Source of the DNA: an uncultured Sulfolobales archaeon
GTDB lineage: Archaea; Thermoproteota; Thermoprotei_A; Sulfolobales; Desulfurococcaceae
Assembly: GCA_938045475.1 (NCBI GenBank)
Contig: CALIML010000017.1
Span: 17,657-81,656, forward strand
Reading direction: 5' to 3'
DNA length: 64,000 nt
How positions within the stretch are numbered: position 1 is the first letter of the stretch; every line of letters begins with the position of its first letter. This document shows positions 42,528-50,823 of the stretch, one piece after another. A program made the position numbers and the translations under genes. The notes beneath the pieces are model-generated. The model was not told where the DNA came from. It ran no database searches and saw only the letters and a program-made list of their open reading frames with translations.

Positions 42528-44447
42528 TTGGTGGAGAAAAGCTTATTGCTTGAAAGAGGCTCAGTAGCCCTATTACTTGGGAATGAGGCTATAGCTAGGG
42601 CAGCTATTGAAGCTGGCGTTGGTTTTGCAGCAGCTTATCCAGGGACTCCCAGTACGGAAGTAGTTGAATCACTGGCTGAAGTAGCTAAGGAAATAGGTAT
42701 GCATGTTGAGTGGAGCACTAATGAGAAAGTGTCTTTTGAAGCAGCTTATGCAGCATCTATAGCTGGCGTTAGAGCCTTAGTAGCAATGAAGCACGTTGGA
42801 TTGAACGTAGCCTCAGATATATTGATGAGCAGTGCTTACACAGGAGTGAACAGCGGCCTTCTAGTAGTTTCAGCAGACGACCCCAGCCAGCACAGCAGCC
42901 AGAACGAGCAAGACAACAGGTGGTATGGACTCCTATCCCATCTACCAGTTGTTGAGCCATGGTGCCCTAGAAACGCCTACAGATTAACGAAAGTCTCGTA
43001 TGAGATCAGCGAAAAGTACCGCCTACCAGTAATACTTAGAACTACTACTAGGCTTAGCCACACGAGACAGCCCATAGTGTATGAAGCTGATGTGCCAAGG
43101 GAAGTAAGGACTAGGGGGTCGTTTAAGAAGGACGTTGAGAGATACGTCTTAGTGCCAGCGCACAGTAGAAAGCTTAAGGAGGCCTTAATGAAGAAGTGGG
43201 AGGAGATCAGGGAAGACCTTGGGGTAGAGCCATTCATATCCATTGAGAACCCCGGGTTGAGGAGAGCTATTGTGGCTTCAGGAATATCTTACGCACACGT
43301 GGATGAAGCACTGAACTTAATGAATATGAGGAATGACTTCACTGTAGTGAGAGTCTCCATGCCCGTCCCCCTGCCCGTTAAGCCTATGAAGGAGTTGTTG
43401 AGCTATGCGAAGAGCATACTGGTAGTTGAAGAACTTGACCCCGTTGTAGAGCTTCAATTATCTAAGATCGTTGTTGAAGAGAGCGCTAGCGTAGAGCTAT
43501 ACGGCAAGGACTATGTGCCAGCTAACTACGAGCTCAGCCTAGAGATCGTTTATAAGTCAATTAAGGCCTTCCTAGGCGAAGAGCCTTCAGCTCCGTGGAG
43601 CGGAGTTGAGCCAGTGAAACTAGAGCCCCAAGTACCTCCAAGGCCTCCAACGCTTTGCCCAGGCTGTCCACATAGAAACACGTTTTATGTAGCTAAAGTA
43701 GCTGCAAACAAAGCCGGAGTAAGGGATCTAATATACACGGGCGACATCGGCTGCTACACTCTCGGCTACCTCCCCCCATTTAGAGTTCAAGACACAAGCC
43801 TGGAGATGGGGGGCAGTATTGGAGTAGCTCATGGCCTCAGCCTAGTTGTTGAAGACACAGTTATTGCTGTAATAGGTGATTCAACGTTCTACCACGCCGG
43901 GCTCCCCCCGTCAATAAACGTCGTGTATAATGGTGGGAGAGCACTGATCTTAGTGCTCGACAACTTGTGTACTGCGATGACTGGCCACCAGCCCCACCCA
44001 GGCACAGGCCTTACTGCCACTGGTGAGAAGGCTGAGAGAATGTTCATTGAAGACTTCTTGAAGTCCATGGGGTTTAAGACATATGTAATCGATCCAATGA
44101 ATGTGGGGGAATCAATAGGGGAGTTCGTGAAGGCGTATAGAGAGCACTTGAGTGGAAAGCACGTCGCAGTAGTGTCTAGAATGAAGTGCGCTCTAGAAGT
44201 CTTGAGAGCCGCCAGGGCTCGCGGAATAGCCTTGCCGAAGTACGCGATTACTGATGCTTGCACCGGCTGCATGGCTTGCGTAAACCTGCTTGGATGTCCA
44301 GCAATAGTTGTGGAGGAAGGCTCTCGCAAGCCACGGATACTTGAAGAAGCCTGCGCTGGATGCGGTCTCTGCGCATACGTATGCCCATACGACGCCATAG
44401 TTGTGTCGAGAGAGGGAGGAGCGGGGTGGAGAGAGCTGTGGCATTAA
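42528..44447 (+). CDS. iorA: Indolepyruvate ferredoxin oxidoreductase, alpha subunit
   Basis: Oxidises aryl pyruvates from aromatic amino acids to aryl-acetyl-CoA, reducing ferredoxin. N-terminal pyrimidine-binding domain (AAYPGTPSTEVVESLAE), thiamine-diphosphate domain (LCPGCPHRNTFYV, YTGDIGCYTLG, VIGDSTFYHAGLP), and two C-terminal [4Fe-4S] motifs (CTGCMACVNLLGCP; CAGCGLCAYVCP). 639 residues, complete. Start TTG 42528 or the GTG that follows. It overlaps iorB. Confidence 0.95.
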   Translation: MVEKSLLLERGSVALLLGNEAIARAAIEAGVGFAAAYPGTPSTEVVESLAEVAKEIGMHVEWSTNEKVSFEAAYAASIAGVRALVAMKHVGLNVASDILMSSAYTGVNSGLLVVSADDPSQHSSQNEQDNRWYGLLSHLPVVEPWCPRNAYRLTKVSYEISEKYRLPVILRTTTRLSHTRQPIVYEADVPREVRTRGSFKKDVERYVLVPAHSRKLKEALMKKWEEIREDLGVEPFISIENPGLRRAIVASGISYAHVDEALNLMNMRNDFTVVRVSMPVPLPVKPMKELLSYAKSILVVEELDPVVELQLSKIVVEESASVELYGKDYVPANYELSLEIVYKSIKAFLGEEPSAPWSGVEPVKLEPQVPPRPPTLCPGCPHRNTFYVAKVAANKAGVRDLIYTGDIGCYTLGYLPPFRVQDTSLEMGGSIGVAHGLSLVVEDTVIAVIGDSTFYHAGLPPSINVVYNGGRALILVLDNLCTAMTGHQPHPGTGLTATGEKAERMFIEDFLKSMGFKTYVIDPMNVGESIGEFVKAYREHLSGKHVAVVSRMKCALEVLRAARARGIALPKYAITDACTGCMACVNLLGCPAIVVEEGSRKPRILEEACAGCGLCAYVCPYDAIVVSREGGAGWRELWH

Positions 44448-45040
44448 AGCGCTTCAACATATTGATAGCCGGCGTGGGAGGGCAGGGGCTTTTAACTCTT
44501 GGAGAATTAATAGGGAATGCAGCTATTGAAAGCGGAGTTGACGTAACTGTTGCCGAAGTACATGGGCTTAGCCAGAGGGGGGGCTCTGTAGTAGTTCACG
44601 TAAGGCTTGGCCCCGGTTCTTCTCCAGTTATACCCAAGGGAGCAGCCGATCTAATTATTGGGCTTGAGGCAATTGAAACGGCTAGGTACATAGATTACGC
44701 AAGCAGGGAGTCCTTAGTAGTCATGGATTCGTTCATCTGGCCTCCCCCGCTGTCAAAGCATCCGAGTCTTAAGCAAATAGTGGGTGAATTAAGTGGGAGA
44801 GTCAAGTTATTTGTAATAGATGCTTCAAGGATTGCTAGAGAGGAGCTTAAGGCAGCTGTTGCAGCTAACGTAGTTCTACTGGGCTACTCCCTCGCTTTAT
44901 CAAAGGAGTTCCGCAACTACGTGGATCTAGAGGCTGCAGTTAAAGCTGTTAGAAGAGTGTTTAGGGGAAAGGCTGTTGAAGTAAATGAAAAGGCCCTCAT
45001 TAGAGGCTATAGTGAGGGGGGAAGTCTTGGAGTTAAGTGA
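44426..45040 (+). CDS. iorB: Indolepyruvate ferredoxin oxidoreductase, beta subunit
   Basis: Gamma-type domain partner of IorA: FNILIAGVGGQGLLTLGELIG, AEVHGLSQRGGSVVVHVRLG. The track begins at 44360; I choose GTG 44426, preceded by GGGAGGAG, because the family starts just before FNILIAG and the earlier residues are a frame shadow of the IorA ferredoxin domain. This gives 204 residues and a 22-base overlap with iorA. Confidence 0.94.
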   Translation: MERAVALKRFNILIAGVGGQGLLTLGELIGNAAIESGVDVTVAEVHGLSQRGGSVVVHVRLGPGSSPVIPKGAADLIIGLEAIETARYIDYASRESLVVMDSFIWPPPLSKHPSLKQIVGELSGRVKLFVIDASRIAREELKAAVAANVVLLGYSLALSKEFRNYVDLEAAVKAVRRVFRGKAVEVNEKALIRGYSEGGSLGVK

Positions 45041-45431
45041 AGAAACTAACAAGCTTCTAAGTGAAGCAGTGAAAGTTTTGAAAAACAGCTACGCGCCATA
45101 CAGCAACATACATGTAGCATCAGCCATCCTATCGGATGGGGGGAGGATCTACGTTGGAGTAAACGTAGAGAACTCAAGCTACGGCCTCACGATATGCGCT
45201 GAAAGATCAGCTGTATCAGCAATGATCTCTGGAGGAGGCAGGAACATAGTTGCCATAGCTATAGCAACCGATTACCCGGAGCCATTAATGCCGTGCGGAG
45301 CCTGTAGACAAGTAATTGCTGAGTTCAGTGAAAACCCCTTAATAGTCTCCTACAGTACTTCTACTGGCAAAATATACGCAGTGAGGTTAAGCGACATATT
45401 CCCAAGGCCCTTCAAGTTAATGAAGCAGTAA
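45027..45431 (+). CDS. cdd: Cytidine deaminase
   Basis: Zinc enzyme for pyrimidine salvage. Motifs: SYAPYSNIHVASA, GVNVENSSYGLTICAERSAV (first zinc ligand and catalytic Glu) and MPCGACRQVIAEF (PCxxC). I prefer TTG 45027 after GAGGGGG over the track start 44985; it gives 134 residues, the normal size. It overlaps the end of iorB by 14 bases. Confidence 0.93.
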   Translation: MELSEETNKLLSEAVKVLKNSYAPYSNIHVASAILSDGGRIYVGVNVENSSYGLTICAERSAVSAMISGGGRNIVAIAIATDYPEPLMPCGACRQVIAEFSENPLIVSYSTSTGKIYAVRLSDIFPRPFKLMKQ

Positions 45432-45883
45432 GAGTTTATTTCCCAGATAAACCTAGTAGTTGGTGGGATGAAGAGGAATCCGGGAGACGATCCATTAATA
45501 GGGTGTGAGTTAAAGCTCTTAAAGCGGGCGCTGACCGCTTAACTAAAAACTATTTAAAGCGCTTGAGCTGAGGCACTGGCCTGAGCACATCTAAGGACTT
45601 TAATGAGGCTTTACAAATAGGCTTAGCCCCCGTCTTACGGCAAGCACTATTAATGGCTCATTGAGGGAGCAGCACGGCATTACAGTAATGCAGTTATTTC
45701 ATAAGAGTTGAGCGGGGCTCGCTAAGCGAGTGAGTCAAGGTATTTAAAGGTATTTGAAGAGGCATATATGTATGCTGAAGCTCGAAAGGGCTGAGCAGTG
45801 ATGAGCCCGCGCAGGTCTTAGCTTATAGCGGCCTTTTCTTCACTCAGAAAGTAATTTAAGGCGGCTTCAATTAAATTGAGTTA
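45432..45883. other. 452-base spacer with a tiny ORF and a palindrome
   Basis: No conserved gene is visible. A 24-codon ORF at 45468-45542 (ATG after GGTGGG; KRNPGDDPLIGCELKLLKRA) might be translated, but I have no family support. It also holds the 15-base palindrome at 45677-45691 and a short CTCGCTAAGCGAG dyad near 45718. Confidence 0.35.
45677..45691. promoter_or_regulatory. 15-base palindrome GCATTACAGTAATGC
   Basis: A perfect odd-length palindrome whose core ATTACAGTAAT recurs in two other spacers (49644-49658 and 63127-63137). It is a candidate binding site of a dimeric regulator, or a repeat remnant. Confidence 0.4.
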
Positions 45884-46513
45884 ATGCTTTGGGGCTCCCC
45901 CTTGATTAAGGGAATAGTTGTTGGATTGAGTGGTGCTAGTGGCTTAATCTATGGACTTAAGTTTATAGAAGCTCTCTGTAGCTTAAAGAAGGAGGGTGTT
46001 GTTGGAGAAGCATACGTAGTGTACACTAGTGGAGCATTAAATGTAGCTAAGTATGAAGTTGGGGGAGACTTAGTTGAACTGCTCAGTGGGTACGAGTGCT
46101 TGAACGGCGTCTACAGTGATAGTGATTGGAGTTCCCCATTGGCTAGCTCAAGCAATACTGTTGAATTCACAGGTGTAGTAGCTCCATGCAGCATGGATGT
46201 AGTTGCAAACCTAGCTAATGGAATTCAACACAGGCTCCTCGAGAGAGTCATGTACAACGTTGTTAGGACTGGGCGGAAGCTAATTCTAGTAATCAGGGAG
46301 ACGCCGCTGACAACAATAGATCTAGAGAACATGCTTAAGCTATCGAGAATGGGGGTGACAATAGCTCCAGCATCACCAGGATTCTACTTAAACCCAAAGA
46401 CTATAGATGATTTAGTGAACTTCATGACGTGGAAGATCCTAGACTTAATAGGAGCAGAGTACAAACACCCGAGGTGGAGCTCGCAAAACAAAAATAATCG
46501 CGAAAACAAGTAG
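45884..46513 (+). CDS. ubiX: Flavin prenyltransferase UbiX
   Basis: Attaches a dimethylallyl group to FMN to make the cofactor of UbiD decarboxylases. Motifs: VVGLSGASGLIYGLKFIEAL, the SSSNTVEFTGVVAPCSMDVVA loop and VIRETPLTTIDLENMLKLSRMGV. 209 residues with a short polar tail; TTG at about 45903 (LIKGIVVG) is an alternative start. No ubiD gene is in the window. Confidence 0.94.
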   Translation: MLWGSPLIKGIVVGLSGASGLIYGLKFIEALCSLKKEGVVGEAYVVYTSGALNVAKYEVGGDLVELLSGYECLNGVYSDSDWSSPLASSSNTVEFTGVVAPCSMDVVANLANGIQHRLLERVMYNVVRTGRKLILVIRETPLTTIDLENMLKLSRMGVTIAPASPGFYLNPKTIDDLVNFMTWKILDLIGAEYKHPRWSSQNKNNRENK

Positions 46514-46518
46514 GGGAA

Positions 46519-46593
46519 GGGCCCGTGGCCTAGCCTGGATAAGGCGCCGGCCTGCGGAGCCGGAGACCCCGGGTTCAAATCCCGGCGGGCCCG
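46519..46593 (+). tRNA. tRNA-Arg (GCG)
   Basis: Acceptor GGGCCCG/CGGGCCC, discriminator G. D-arm GCCT/AGGC, anticodon stem CCGGC/GCCGG, loop CT-GCG-GA, T-arm CCGGG-TTCAAAT-CCCGG. No intron, no encoded CCA. A second, slightly degraded copy lies at 49764-49838. Confidence 0.95.
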
Positions 46594-46698
46594 CCTCCAA
46601 AACTTTCTCAGTAGGTAGAGCTCGTTATTGTCAATTAGTATGGGTGTGTTCCTCACTGAAACTTTAGAAGCGGAGTAGGAGGGTTTGTGGAACTGAAT

Positions 46699-47097
46699 TT
46701 ACGCAGTGGTAATCTCTGTAGTTGTTGCTACTCTCGTGAATTTTCTAGCAATTTCTGCGAGTTTTTTGTCATCAGTTACTAAAGTTAGTTTATTTCGTGC
46801 CGCAATATGAATGTATGATGCGTCATAAATAGTGATACCTTCTTTCACAGCAATATCTAGTACTTCTTTTTCAGAACCTCTTATGGTGTGTAGGTCTAGC
46901 ACGCTAAGAATTTTAGAGAGTAGCTCAATTAATCTATACGCTGTTTCTACTCGTATTTTCTTAAGTAGGTAGTATTCCTTACAAACCGCGTTAATAACTT
47001 CGTATATAGCGAGATCTACGGTGCATCCTCTCGCGAAAATTCTTATCTCTCCTTTCTTCACGAGATTCAATATAGCGCTAGCGTCATAAAGATACAT
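46699..47097 (-). CDS. vapC: VapC-like PIN-domain toxin ribonuclease
   Basis: PIN-domain RNase, about 132 residues. The acidic metal ligands are seen in YLYDASAIL, VDLAIYEVIN, IYDASYIHIA and VTDDKKLAEIA. It is downstream of the antitoxin gene with two bases between, the usual toxin-antitoxin order. It lies inside the segment bounded by the two tRNA-Arg copies. Confidence 0.92.
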   Translation of the reverse strand: MYLYDASAILNLVKKGEIRIFARGCTVDLAIYEVINAVCKEYYLLKKIRVETAYRLIELLSKILSVLDLHTIRGSEKEVLDIAVKEGITIYDASYIHIAARNKLTLVTDDKKLAEIARKFTRVATTTEITTA

Positions 47098-47099
47098 GA

Positions 47100-47327
47100 T
47101 TATCTACCTTCCCTATCCTCCCGTATCAACTCAACTACTTCCTCATCAGATATCTGTGAAAGCTCCTTAGACAACTCCTCAGAAAGTATTTCCAATTCCT
47201 CAAGTACTCTCTTCTTAACTTCTTCTTCAAGAGCTTTCCTGATAATCGGGCCAGGTCTCACACCATACCTATCTAGAAGTTCTTTTAACTTCTTCGGAAT
47301 CTTGGCAGACACTGTAACGTATCCCAC
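47100..47327 (-). CDS. vapB: VapB-like antitoxin
   Basis: 75 residues: an N-terminal ribbon-helix-helix-like part (YVTVSAKIPKKLKELLDRYG) for DNA binding, then a long acidic helix (LEELEILSEELSKELSQIS) suited to bind the toxin. First gene of the vapBC pair. Such pairs repress their own promoter. Confidence 0.88.
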   Translation of the reverse strand: MGYVTVSAKIPKKLKELLDRYGVRPGPIIRKALEEEVKKRVLEELEILSEELSKELSQISDEEVVELIREDREGR

Positions 47328-47672
47328 TTAAAACACCTAAGTAGTCATTTTTGTAAACCTATATAAAGTTCTCCTTACCCACCTACGACTTTAGAGAATA
47401 AAAATACCACGAACTAAAAAACCCTCATTTACAAAGATAAGGACGAGGAAATTATGAAATCCTCTATCTATTTAAGATAATCCTCTTTCGCTCATGAACT
47501 GCTTATAAGATTCTCTTATCTCAAAAACATTAATAACTCTCTTTAAGGCATAGTCAAATACATACCTTAAATAGACATCACATACTACTTGAGAACTTTG
47601 GAAATTAAAACTGTTCCTGAACCAGCGAGAAAACAATTATAGGAGAAACAATAAATGTAGTGAGGGGAAATT
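47328..47672. other. 345-base A+T-rich spacer
   Basis: Divergent spacer between vapB and the broken propeller gene. Nothing beyond promoter-like A+T-rich sequence and a GAGGGGAAA Shine-Dalgarno element before the TTG at 47673 is seen. Confidence 0.5.
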
Positions 47673-49605
47673 TTGAAAACAAATAAAAGTATTGCTTCAT
47701 GGAAAATCCTCATTGGAGTAGCTGTGATTGCTGGAGTAATAGTGGCTGTTGCTGCAGCAGCTTGGATACTTTAAAAGAGAAATGATTTTAGAAAGCATAT
47801 CCCCGCAAAAAGAACCTGAAAAAATTCCGGTAGAGTTCTTGCCGTTAAAGTTTCCATGGATTATGAGGAAAGGCAGTGCTGGAAGCGATATGTTCTATTC
47901 TTCTTACCTCCCAAGAAAGCCTAAAGTTGTTTTCTCTGTTAATGTTTCTGCTAACATGGGTGGAAGGCTAGCAAACGCCGTAATTGAAGGAGATAAAATT
48001 TTTCTAGCAGATCATCAAGGAATTTACGCTCTTAATAGAGATGATGGAGCTTTAATCTGGGGTGTGGAGGTATATTCTGATAGTCTTGAAGGAAGAAGTA
48101 TTTCATATCCTCAACCAGTAACGAAGTGGAAAGCTTTAGGTTTATGGAGATTTGTTGAAGCTTACGGTGTTGGGAAATACTTATTTGTGGGTACTTCATC
48201 GAGGTTAGATATTGATGATGCTTACCTTCTCGCTCTTGATAAGAATAGTGTTGAGCTTGTATAGAAGGTTACGCTTGAGTCTGAATTGAATGCTTCTTCT
48301 CGTTCATCAGTGACTTCAAACCTCATAGTGGCAGAAGGAAAAGTGTATGTAGGAAGCGTTAGAGATGAAGGCTACGTATTCTGTGTTGCTGAAAATGGAA
48401 GCATTGTTTGGCGCAATAAAGTCGGAACAAACGTTAAAGGCTTAGCTTACGGTGAGGGAATTCTCTTCGTAACATCAGATCTATCAAGGAAACTTTACGC
48501 ACTTAACGCAGAAAGCGGGGAAATTATTTGGGTCTTCGAGCATGATGCGATGTTGAATACGCTATCTTACCGAAACAGGAAAATAATTTTATCAGACTCG
48601 CAAGGAAATCTTTTAGCTTTCTCTAAAATGGAAATCTCTTATGGAAAAATCTCTTGGAGTAAGCGGGGATGTTGAAAGTGATTCCTTTATTGCGGTAAGC
48701 ACTCAAAATATTTATGCTGTTAGAAGTATAGGAGAAAAACTATTAAATCTTTTCATACAAGACTTTGATGGGAATATTGTAGGAAATTCCACTATGGCAA
48801 GCAATGAAAGAGGAGGAAAACTAGTAGTATCTCAAGACGTAATTGTTTTACCGGTAATGCAGGATAGTGGGGGCTTTGAAACTGCTCCTATCTAGCATAA
48901 AGTTCATTAACTAGCGTCACTTTAGATTTGCGTTGAGGCTAAGGGCACTTCAAGCCTATGCCCAAAATGCAGGGTTAAGTTAAGCCCAAGAGGGTATAGG
49001 CTGATGAACTGAGAGATGTGGGAGCTTCATCCGTTCACCCCGAAAGTCCTCCCATGATACGAGGAGGAAAGGAATGAAAGTTAATGCTAGACCAGAACGG
49101 TAGTAAAATCTACTTGTTATGGCGTGGTTGGGCAAAGCTGAGTGAATTCGTTTTCAGAATGAAAATATGTGGATGCCTGCTGTTAGTGCTGCCTATAACG
49201 AAATGTATTAAGCCCAAATACTCTATATAAGCTAGCTGACACAGAAAAACCTGAAATAAGTGCTTTAACGACTAAGTTACTTGGTGAAACCCTAATTTTC
49301 AACGTAACAGCTTACGATGAAGGAAGTGCTCTGCACAAAGTTCTTCCGGTTTATAGCCTAAACTATTCATTATGGAAATACATAGAAATGAATATTTCAA
49401 AAAGATATTTCATAGAACCTGTTGGAGGTTATGGCCTAACAGAAGAAGTCTACACAGCTGAAATACAGGTGCGTCCAAACTCAGCCATAGAGTTTTACAT
49501 AGTAGCAATAGACGAAGCTGGTAATTACGAGACCTCAAAAATTATGCTTACCGCATCTCCAAATAATGTTTTTCGCATATTATTTCTCAAAATCTCCTTT
49601 CAGTA
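47673..49605 (+). pseudogene. Membrane-anchored PQQ-type beta-propeller surface protein, broken
   Basis: TTG 47673 starts an N-terminal membrane anchor (ILIGVAVIAGVIVAVAAAAW). The frame then shifts near 47770, continuing at KREMILESISPQKEPEKI with propeller blades (IFLADHQGIYALNRDDGALIW, VYVGSVRDEGYVFCVAENGS, LYALNAESGEIIWVFEHDA). A TAG interrupts at 48262-48264, another frameshift occurs near 48670, and relic B is inserted at about 48868. An Ig-like C-terminal part resumes near 49250 (LIFNVTAYDEGSALHKVLPV; IEFYIVAIDEAGNYETSK). At least three lesions plus an insertion: a true pseudogene. Confidence 0.85.
48868..49103 (+). mobile_element. tnpB-type IS relic (copy B) with zinc-finger remnant
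   Basis: Starts GGGGGCTTTGAAACTG like copy A. Bases 48941-49009 translate in one frame as KGTSSLCPKCRVKLSPRGYR, an unmistakable TnpB zinc-finger region. It then continues TCCGTTCACCCCGAAAG and ACGAGGAGGAAAGGA to CTAGACCAGAACGG at the right end. It interrupts the propeller pseudogene. No functional ORF. Confidence 0.8.
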
Positions 49606-49643
49606 ATGATGAAGAACCTAAACATACTCATAAGCTTTTGCTA

Positions 49644-49658
49644 GTATTACAGTAATAC
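49644..49658. promoter_or_regulatory. 15-base palindrome GTATTACAGTAATAC
   Basis: Shares the ATTACAGTAAT core with the palindrome at 45677-45691, with the outer pairs changed on both sides so symmetry is kept. It lies between the propeller pseudogene and the second tRNA-Arg copy. Confidence 0.4.
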
Positions 49659-49763
49659 AGTCTAGTCAGGCATACAGACCTCTCAAGTCTCATGACTCAT
49701 ATCCAAATCCTAACTAAAGCTCTCCCAAAACATAATTATTTTTCTCACAATACTGAATTAATA

Positions 49764-49838
49764 TGGCCTGTGGCCTAGCCTGGATAAGGCGCCGGCCTGC
49801 GGAGCCGGAGGCCCTGGGTTCAAATCCCAGCGGGCCCG
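49764..49838 (+). tRNA. Second tRNA-Arg (GCG) copy, acceptor degraded
   Basis: Bases from the D-stem through the anticodon arm (GTGGCCTAGCCTGGATAAGG and onward, about 40 bases) are identical to the tRNA-Arg at 46519. The T-stem has a compensated C-G to T-A change (CTGGG/CCCAG). The acceptor 5' strand is TGGCCTG against CGGGCCC, leaving a T1-C72 mismatch and a T-G pair. It may be a decaying duplicate or the attachment-site copy left by an integrated element. Confidence 0.75.
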
Positions 49839-50260
49839 CTTTATCCTCCTGGTCGAGGCCGTGATGGAGTCTAATTTTGAACTTTCGTTCAACAAATGAA
49901 GATAAGCTAAAGCCCTACTCCCTCGTCTTTTTACTAGATACCATTCATCTGTCGAAAGCATTAACTTCTTCTCTCCACATTGAACCGCCTCTAAACACAT
50001 TAGAAGTATCTGAGACTTACACACGCTATATGTTTTGAGAAAGCAAGAATGTGGAGAGTAAATGTTGTATGAGAGTTTTAGTGCTAGGGGAAGTCTCCTC
50101 TTCTATTTCTAGATGCGTAGTTTGCAGTCATAGAGTACTCCGGGTTTATGGGGGACTTCATCGTTGATACTTCATCTGAAGAGCTTGGGAAGCTTGCATA
50201 ACTACTTAGAATGCTGAGAAGATAGTAAATTTATTACATGCGTAACGTAAAAACCCTAGT
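49839..50260. other. 422-base spacer
   Basis: No intact gene. Short reading frames only, such as GDFIVDTSSEELGKLA near 50150. The sequence just before the surface-protein pseudogene presumably held its lost 5' end. Confidence 0.4.
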
Positions 50261-50818
50261 TGGCCTACGTCTTGGACAGAGATCGACTGGGATAAAAACG
50301 AAAATGGATGGCTAGATGATTGGCGTGACGTTGAATACGCTACTACAGCTTTGACAGTAACTTCCTGTACGGCTTAAATGCTATGCTGAACCCGGCGCAG
50401 GATGGCCCAGCCAGAATGCCTGCTACAAATGGTTCATAGACATCGATAATAATCTCTACATTAGTGGTGGAGACATTAACGAGGCAGAATACCTGCTCTT
50501 TGTTGGAGACACTGACAACGACGGGTTTGGAGAACTATACTTTATATGACACTAATAATAACGGCGACTTTGAAGAGTATGAGCCGTGGCCGCCGTCAAA
50601 CCACGCCGATTACGAAATCACTGACCCTAACATAGGAAACTTTGCAATAACGGGTAATTTCATTGAGATGTTATATAAGTTGGAATAGAATCGGTAACCC
50701 GACTTCTTACGGAGTATAGTGGGCTACGGATCAGGCGAACCCCAATCTCAACCAAGCTCTGACGACGGACAGTAGAGACGAACACGTAGCTATTAAGGTT
50801 CGCGATGTGGCTGCCGTC
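50261..50818 (+). pseudogene. N-terminal part of a broken surface protein
   Basis: Several frames must be joined: PTSWTEIDWDKNENGWLDDW, then YYSFDSNFLYGLNAMLNPAQ, then CYKWFIDIDNNLYISGGDIN and VGDTDNDGFGELYFI, then YDTNNNGDFEEYEPWPPSN to a stop at 50686. WATDQANPNLNQALT and DEHVAIKVRDVAAVSQ end in TGA just before the CARDB ORF. The Asp-rich repeats look like calcium-binding exported domains. At least three frameshifts and no visible signal peptide: degraded. Confidence 0.7.
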
Positions 50819-50823
50819 AGTCA

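Noticed and set aside
44360-44425. Extended N-terminus of IorB in the track
   Set aside because: These codons are a frame shadow of the IorA ferredoxin domain; GTG 44426 has a strong Shine-Dalgarno element and fits the family.
45790-45830. C/D box sRNA suggested by CTGAGCAGTGATGA
   Set aside because: A D'/C'-like junction is present, but no matching outer C and D boxes are seen at the right distance.
46384-46656. Minus-strand ORF across the tRNA-Arg gene
   Set aside because: It is the complement of the tRNA and of ubiX; a similar shadow appears over the second tRNA copy (49758-50024).
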